64,000 nucleotides of DNA from Delphinapterus leucas (lineage: Eukaryota > Chordata > Mammalia > Artiodactyla > Monodontidae): the NCBI RefSeq assembly GCF_002288925.2, contig NW_022098021.1, positions 34,317,039 to 34,381,038 of the forward strand, given 5' to 3'. The number at the start of each line of letters is the position of its first letter. The stretch's first letter is position 1. The notes under the pieces were generated by a model. It did no database searches. It saw only the letters and a program-made list of their open reading frames with translations, and was not told where the DNA came from. Both the position numbers and the translations under genes were made by a program. Shown here one piece after another: positions 57,051 through 64,000 of this stretch.

Positions 57051-58200
57051 ATTTCTGATCTATTGTAGCAAGAAATACAAAGGATGATAGAGAACTGGAT
57101 GATAACAGCATAATAAGAATTGTTAGGAGATGTCAGATCTGTTAGCAATGCTTTTATAATTTAAAAACATCTAATTGTACGCCTTTGCAGCTATACCCAG
57201 GTATTTCAGATCTCAAAATATTTGCTTTTGTGAAAAAATAATAATTTATTCACTAACTATATGTCCCTAGTTATTGTAAGTTCAAGGTTGGAATTGGGTA
57301 CCACACACTTAGAATTCTATCTAGCTGTGCTTTTCTCAAGCACTGTAGAATTTCAAGGACCACAGAAATGCCAAAAAAAAAAAATTTACTCATCTTCAAA
57401 AGATACGTGATAAAAGATGCTAATTTTCTAATTTTTCATTTTCTGATGTATAAGGATCAACTGTTGTTAAACCTGTGCAAAATATAATTCTACTTATACT
57501 TACCCCAATGATCACAAAATAAGGTGATTGCCATCAAAATCTGTGTATGGATAAAAAGTGACTTATGCATAGAGTTTTTGCATTTTTCATGAAGTCTCAA
57601 TTTTAGCGAAGCACTATGTACTGTTATCATCAGTGCAACTGGTAAAGAGCCAAGGGAATTAAATTTCACACACAAAATATCTCTTTTAAAAAATAATCAG
57701 TGTGTTTTCAGATCGTAAAAGCAAAATATTACTGGCTCTACAGTTTTCACCAAATATAACAGAAATTCTCATTTTACTGTTGGAAATATAAACCTCTCAA
57801 TACAGTAAAACATGGATTGTATTCATTTTCTTGATCCTTTTAGTGGCATACAATATTTTATTTATTTCTTAAAAATAAGTATGAGAAAAATATATTAAGT
57901 ATTATTTAATGCAATAATTTTGTTCCTCTAAACAAAATTCTGGTTTAAAGGTTTGAAGTAAACATCTGATATGAGTACCAATAAAATGCATGGAAATATT
58001 ACTTAAATGTTAACCATGAGCCCAAGGAAACCATTACACATTATTTGTAAAAGTTAGTTTCAAAATATCAAACCTCTAACTCACAACTAGATGTTGAGAT
58101 TTATGACCTTTAAAAGTTAAAAGTAAAAACAAAAACTCCCCTTCCTCGCTGTGTCTCTTTGTGTGTTTGTGATATATAAACACCCAACATGTATACACAT
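57051..58200. other. AT-rich stretch, nothing recognised
   Basis: No gene, RNA or repeat family that I can support. Confidence 0.5.
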
Positions 58201-58215
58201 GTATAGTTAAGCTAA

Positions 58216-59906
58216 TTTTTTTTTTACATCTTTATTGGAGTATAATTGCTTTACAATGGTGTTAGTTTCTGCTTTATAACAAAGTGAATCAGTTATACAT
58301 AATCATATGTTCCCATATCTCTTCCCTATTGTGTCACCCTCCCTCCCACCCTCCCTATCCCACCCCTCTAGGTGGTCACAAAGCACCGAGCTGATCTCCC
58401 TGTGCTATGCGGCTGCTTCCCACTAGCTATCTATTTTACCTTTGGTAGTGTATATATGTCCATGCCACTCTCTCACTTTGTCACAGCTTACCCTTTCCCC
58501 TCCCCATATCCTCAAGTCCATTCTCTAGTAAGTCTGCATCTTTATTCCTGTCTTACTCCTAGGTTCTTCATGATATTTTTTTTTCTTAGATTCCATATAT
58601 ATGTGTTAGCGTATGGTATTTGTCTTTCTCTTTCTGACTTACTTCACTCTGTATGACAGACTCTATGTCCATCCACCTCACTACAAATAACTCAATTTCG
58701 TTTCTTTTTATGGCTGAGTAATATCTCGTTGTAGATATGTCCCACATCTTCTTTATCCATTCATCTGGTGATGGACAATTAGGTTGTTTCCATCTCCTGG
58801 CTATTGTAAATAGGGCTGCAATGAACATTTTGGTACATGACTATTTTTGAATTATGATTTTCTCAGGGTATAGGCCCAGTAGTGGGATTGCTGGTTCATA
58901 TGGTAGTTCTATTTGTAGTTTTTTAAGGAACCTCCATACTGTTCTCCATAGTGGCTGTACCAAGTCACATTCCCACCAGCAGTGCAAGAGTGTTCCCTTT
59001 TCTTCACACCCTCTCCTGCATTTATTGTTTCTAGATTTTTTGATGATGGCCATTCTGACCGGTGTGAGATGATATCTCATTGTAGTTTTGATTTGCATTT
59101 CTCTGATTAATGATGTTGAGCATTCCTTCATGTGTTTGTTGGCAGTCTGTATATCTTCTTTGGAGAAATGTCTGTTTAGGTCTTCTGCCCATGTTTGGAT
59201 TGGATTGTTTGTTTTTTTGTTATTGTACTACATGAGCTGCTTGTAAATTTTGTAGATTAATCCTTTGTCAGTTATTTCATTTGCAAATATTTTCTCCCGT
59301 TCTGAGCGTTGTCTTTTGGTCTTGTTTATGGTTTCCTTTGCTGTGCAAAAGCTTTGAAGTTTCGTTAGGTCCCATTTGTTTATTTTTGTTTTTATTTCCA
59401 TTTCTCTAGGAGGTGGGTCAAAAAGGATATTGCTGTGATTTATGTCATAGAGTGTTCTGCCTATGTTTTCCTCTAAGAGTCTAATAGTTTCTGGCCTTAC
59501 ATTTAGGTCTTTAATCCATTTTGAGCTTATTTTTGTGTATGGTATTAGGGAGTGTTCTAATCTCTTATTTTTACATGTACCTGTCCAGTTTTCCTGGCAC
59601 CACTTATTGAAGAGGCTGTCATTTCTCCCCTGTACATTCCTGCCTCATTTATCAAAGATAAGGTGACCATATGTGCATGGGTTTATCTCTGGGCTTTCTA
59701 TCCTGTTCCATTGATTTATATTTCTGTTTTTGTGCCAGTACCATACTGTCTTGATTACTGTAGCTTTGTAGTATAGTCTGATGTCAGGGAGCCTGATTCC
59801 TCCAGCTACGTTTTTCATTCTCCAGATTGCTTTGGCCTTTCGAGGTCTTTTGTGTTTCCATACAAATTGTGAAATTTTTTGTTTTAGTTCTGTGAAAAAT
59901 ACCAAA
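58216..59906 (-). mobile_element. L1-J: 5'-truncated antisense L1
   Basis: A minus-strand L1 3' piece of about 1.7 kb. Its A-tail appears as a T run at 58216-58225, followed by the 3' UTR (58226-58585), ORF2 C-terminal sequence and truncation near 59906. It is very like the 3' part of L1-H (33980-35650). A possible duplication is gtatag at 58201-58206 and 59907-59912; beyond six bases the match is poor. Confidence 0.93.
58586..59906 (-). pseudogene. L1-J ORF2 C-terminal remnant
   Basis: This is the truncated end of the ORF2 protein gene on the minus strand, beginning within the thumb region (frame 59941-59645, which includes [17 protein letters not shown] and [17 protein letters not shown]) and ending at the stop at 58586-58588. 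The block 59131-58841 (96 codons) contains the cysteine-rich motif [18 protein letters not shown]. The block 58828-58586 (80 codons) is the C-terminus. There is no start and no catalytic domain. Frame changes separate the three blocks. Confidence 0.87.
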
Positions 59907-61479
59907 GTATAGCAATGATCCAAAATGAACCATTGAATCATATTCCTGCAATTATAATCTCAACAATACACTGGTTTATGAGAGATAGCAAAACAATATT
60001 ATTAAATTAACTAATTTAAAAGTTAATTTGTACAATCTTTACATTCAGCTATAATGGCAGTGACACCCCTCTATGTGTGTTCTTTTTCTAAGAAAGTGAT
60101 CTAAGGGATTGTTTGGTAATGTTTACAGAAAATCTTTTCACATTTTGAATGACTTGGATTCAATTGTTTGATATTGCAATATCAAAAAAAAATTTCAGAA
60201 GCAATTTTCATGGATTTACTAGATAATCTATATTCACTGTGACTTTTCCCTTTTGCTCAGGAGTGAGCTACTAGGACTTAAGTTGTAAAAAAAGAGATAA
60301 TTATTCTTTTGTTATAGAAACCTCCTCAGACTTCATAAAAATGAACTTAACTGACTTTTCTACCTAATAGCTACTATATTTACCTACCCTAAGACCATGG
60401 CTTTAGGGGAAGATTATATCTGCTGTGAAGGTAAGTTTAATGACTCACCCAACCCTTTATAATAAGTTCACCCTTTTCCTCCTCCAAGAGTCAGTGATTG
60501 AGTGCTTGTCAAATATACTTATTCATAGATAACATGATTACTGTTAAGAAATAATACTTACTTTTCCTTCACTCCCCAAGCTGAGCTCTGTCACTATTAG
60601 TCATGATCTGAATAAAGTCAAAAGGAGAGTCAAACATGTACCTAGTATATTCACCATCAAGAAAGTTGTTTCCTTATAATACAGGTAGTCCTGAAGTCAG
60701 CACTTTTGTTACACTATCCTGCAACTGATAATGCAGAAACATTGAGTAGATGAAAAAATTGTCTCCCTCAACCTCCAATTGAATTACACCCTTTACTTAA
60801 GAAGAAGAGAAGGCATAGGTTAAGGGGCTGCTCAAGCTGTAACCATTTGAGATATTCTACTCTAAGAGCAGGCTTTGGGACAATGATAACTGATAAGGGT
60901 TGGGAGAGAGGCAGTCATCTACATCTGAGAGTTCCTTAGAAGCAAAGCATCCATGATAATAAAAATCTTATGAGGATTTTGTTTTGAGAATTAAATAAAA
61001 TATCATATGAAGGATGTTTGGTACAAAGCTGGTATTCCATAAATATTACTTGTTAGCTCTTCTACACGTCTCCATATGAATTCTGTTGGCAATATCATTC
61101 TGCCTTACTACAGACATAATTTTATTAAAAGTTCATTATGGTCTGAGATACATAGTTAATCTCCTGAATAGGTCTTTAGTCTGTCGTTAAAATGTCAGAT
61201 TTCATTAAGAATTACATTTGAAGGGAATTTTAATTATAAATAGCATACACAAGATATTATTAAAGATCATTTTATAAATATTTTAATGTTTATAAAATAT
61301 TTGATAAGTTAGTGCTACATGTCTTTGCTATATGCACAATAATCTACTCATAGTCTTGTTTCAACTTGTTATGTTTACATATCTAAATAATGAGTGTTGA
61401 TGATGATGGTGAATATTCTGACTTCAAAAGACTTTAGAAAATGTGCTTTTATTAATTAAATCTGGGACAATGTATGGTT
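59907..61479. other. AT-rich stretch, no gene supported
   Basis: No repeat recognised. A strong-context ATG followed by a consensus splice donor occurs at 60397-60436, but there is no supporting exon structure (see findings). Confidence 0.5.
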
Positions 61480-61730
61480 AGTAAGGCTGCCATTACAAAG
61501 AGATCCAATAATAATGAGATTAAACAAGACAGAATTGTATTTCTCCCTCAAGAGTCCAGAGGTAAGTAAGTGGTCCTGGGTGGATTTGTGAATTTTATTC
61601 ACATGGTCATTCAGGCATCCAGGTTAGCGGAATGTCCTTTATTTTCATCACGTGGCTTCCATGTCTGAACAAGGTGGCTACTCCAATTATTACCACTTCC
61701 TGTAGTAGAAAAGAGGAAAAAGTTGAACAT
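61480..61730. repeat. Possible ancient interspersed repeat (family uncertain)
   Basis: Words such as gtaaggctgccattacaaag, tgtatttctccctcaagagt and caaggtggctactccaatta resemble a common mammalian medium-reiteration repeat. I cannot name the family or orientation with confidence. Confidence 0.4.
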
Positions 61731-62962
61731 AATCAGTTTTCTTAATTAAATATGAAATTAAATTTGTACACATTATTTCTGCTCACATTCCACTCTTCAA
61801 AACTTATCCACAAGGATACAGCTAATGAAAGGGACGCTGGAAAATGTACACTCTAGCTGGACCATCAAGTATCCAGCTGACACTCAAAGGCAGAGGGTGT
61901 CTATTACCAAATCAAAGAGAGGATAAATGAATTCTAGGGGACAGGATGCTGTCTCTTCCACATAAATAACCTTCATATTCCAAAATTTAATTTCATTAAT
62001 AAAGTTTCCATATTAATCAGCATGTAAATCCTAAAGTGTAGAATGACTGCTTAATTGTAGGACACCACAAATATTTAAAGTATCTACATAGGTTTCTAGA
62101 TAAAATTCTTGCTTAATCACTTATTAGTAGTTTTAAGAGATATTTGGCACTCAATACTCTTGCTCACCTTACAAGTGAAGAAATTTTACTTTGTCAGAAG
62201 TTATACTTATTCATACAATACACAATAATCAGAGAACAAACAGGTTTCTCTGAGTTAAAAATCAACTTTTGGTTTATTAGAATTTATGCCATCATAACTT
62301 TCAAAAAGAACAAAAATTCCTTATATAATCATAATGCTTCTTATTACACTTAGAGGAAACATATTATATAATATGGAGTAAATTTTAATATTAATGATGA
62401 AAGTTTTCTGAGAAACACTTAAAATGAGGGAGTAGAATGGAGATAGTTTTCATCAAATTTTGCTCATGACATCAGTAAATTATAGCAGCAGGTATTTAAA
62501 GGAAAGTCTAATTTTTAGACAGAACCAAAGGAAAAAGTGTATCTAGAGATTTCCAAGGACCACCCTGTAATATTTCAAATATTTCTCAACTATAAATAGA
62601 TGACTTAATTAAAAGGCTCAAGCTCTTTGCCTTTGAGATCCAGAAAGAAGTGTCATGGCCCTCCAAAGTTGGCTCCTGGTTCACTAAGGAGCAGGACCCT
62701 GTTCATTATGCTGGTCCTAGACCATCATCCCACTGCAAACTGGGAGCTTGTAGTTGTGCTCTTTTCTTATCATTTGCTTTAAAGCCTTCCATTTCTGCCT
62801 AGTTAGCACCTGGTGTGGGCTTGTAACTATTCTTTGATTCCATAAATTGTTTTATAAGCTACCAAAATTTGGATTAAAAAACTTTACAAGAGTGTGTGTG
62901 GAAATAGATGGTTGCTTTTTAAACTTGGAAGATTTTTTTCATTATTATCTATTCCGCACAAA
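61731..62962. other. AT-rich stretch, nothing recognised
   Basis: No gene, RNA or repeat family that I can support. The open frame 62144-62353 is short and featureless. Confidence 0.5.
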
Positions 62963-62988
62963 TGTGTGTGTGTGTGTGTGTGTGTGTG
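62963..62988. repeat. (TG)13 microsatellite
   Basis: An uninterrupted run of 13 TG units; likely polymorphic. Confidence 0.97.
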
Positions 62989-64000
62989 ACTGACCTAGAA
63001 AAAGAGAGATAAGGAAGAGAGAGATTGTTGATGGGTATAAAGATGGAACAGTTCAAGCCTCAGAGTTCAGTTTCCATGATCAAATTCACATACATGATTT
63101 TGTCACATGGCTATTGTGAAGATGAAAATCAAAAAATTAATATATATAAATGTGCTTATAAATTGTGAAGTATCATCTAGATTTATTACATTAATTTTTA
63201 ATAAATTATGAAATTAGTTAGGCATAAATCAAATACTTCAGTAGAAAGTATATGGTGTATGGTAATTCAAGATGATATTATGAAAAATTAGCAAATTTAA
63301 AACTTTGAATTAGTGCATGAATCTCTGACTTTAAAAAAATTAGCCATTGTCATTATTGCATTTTTTACTGTATGCTGATGGGACATACTTGCTCTCTTTA
63401 ATTTATGTCCCAAGCAATTTTGTGTGTTATCATACAGACAGATTTTGAAACTTGTTTTTTAAACAGAATTATTTATAGTTGTTCATAGTTGCTGAATTAA
63501 AAGTGACAAACATTCATAATGAATTTCTTTTTATTTAAAACAAGCCCATAATGTAGTCAGTTGCATGGCAGGAGACAATATTTTCTGTGTTATGTCTATG
63601 GGAAATATTTCTGTTGAAGTCCATGTGTTATTAATACTTCCATATTTGCAGAACACAGAAGCTAAGCTACCATGGAATATGGCTGTAATTTGGTCATCTG
63701 CAAGCCTTTAACTCCTTCATGTGTTTATATTTCATTATGGTATGCTTTAAATGTACTGATAAGAGAAATAATTCCTTTATTTATATCAGTGACTATAAAC
63801 TTCCTCTTAAGATTTTTATTTCTGTTTGAACTAAAGAATACACATCAAACCATCAATTCATGGATTCAGGTAGAAGCAGGCCTGCATGAATTGCATCACT
63901 TTTTTCATTCCCTGTAGAACACAATGGTTCAGTGATTTATTTAATATGATAGCTATAACTTGTTTCAGGCAAGAATCTGACACTCTTTAGCAAGTCATGT
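62989..64000. other. AT-rich stretch, nothing recognised
   Basis: No supported gene. The frame 63672-63917 shows no domain that I recognise. Confidence 0.5.

Noticed and set aside
62144..63917. Short frames such as 62144-62353 and 63672-63917
   Set aside because: Under 85 codons, AT-rich, with no domains, no splice structure and no repeat relationship; expected by chance.
1..64000. CRISPR arrays, bacterial operons, phage or plasmid features
   Set aside because: No regularly spaced direct repeats with unique spacers. The base composition, LINE/SINE content and lack of dense ORFs are those of mammalian nuclear DNA.

Overview
This window is nuclear DNA from a mammal, most probably a cetacean. 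Three copies of a tRNA-headed SINE (near 20375, 24655 and 51672) have the head, body and A-rich tail typical of the CHR family of whales and dolphins, and the L1 elements have the 5' and 3' ends seen in cetartiodactyl L1s. I find no host protein-coding gene, tRNA or rRNA gene and no CpG-island promoter outside L1 5' UTRs. The long open frames are decayed L1 ORF1/ORF2, decayed endogenous retrovirus, or chance frames in low-complexity L1 5' UTRs. The window reads as an intergenic or deep intronic repeat graveyard.

Layout. 1-1246: 3' end of an L1 entering from the left. 1945-2415: older L1 3' end. 2811-16432: a near full-length L1 (here L1-C) split by a second full-length L1 (L1-D, 7307-14371); both have visible target-site duplications (TSDs). 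18261-23785: a 5'-truncated L1 (L1-E) carrying a CHR SINE and a 100-N gap with duplicated flanks. 24655-24870: a second SINE. 27240-43400: the most complex locus, an ancient antisense L1M cut by an ERVL-type (class III) provirus with MLT2-like LTRs (27698-41633). The 3' LTR of that provirus is cut by an antisense L1 3' fragment (L1-F), which is itself cut by a full-length antisense L1 (L1-H, 33941-41027). 44814-52091: another full-length L1 (L1-I) with a SINE in its 3' UTR. 52100-54010 and 56060-57050: L2 (CR1-like) remnants, the first split by an old L1. 55290-55560 and 58216-59906: antisense L1 pieces. The rest is AT-rich sequence in which I recognise little.

No element has intact ORFs, so none looks able to move autonomously. 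Each L1 once encoded an RNA-binding ORF1 protein and an ORF2 endonuclease/reverse transcriptase; the SINEs would have depended on L1 enzymes in trans. The ERVL once had gag, protease, RT/RNase H, integrase and dUTPase regions and shows no env.

I found no previously undescribed biological system. The points most worth a second look are the four-level nested locus with a 5-bp ERV TSD, a perfect 36-bp-arm AT-rich palindrome inside an L1 ORF1, a likely false duplication around the first assembly gap, a candidate 50-nt 3' transduction, three ~177-bp tandem monomers in one L1 5' UTR, and the fact that the second assembly gap falls in a T-rich tract of an L1 5' UTR.
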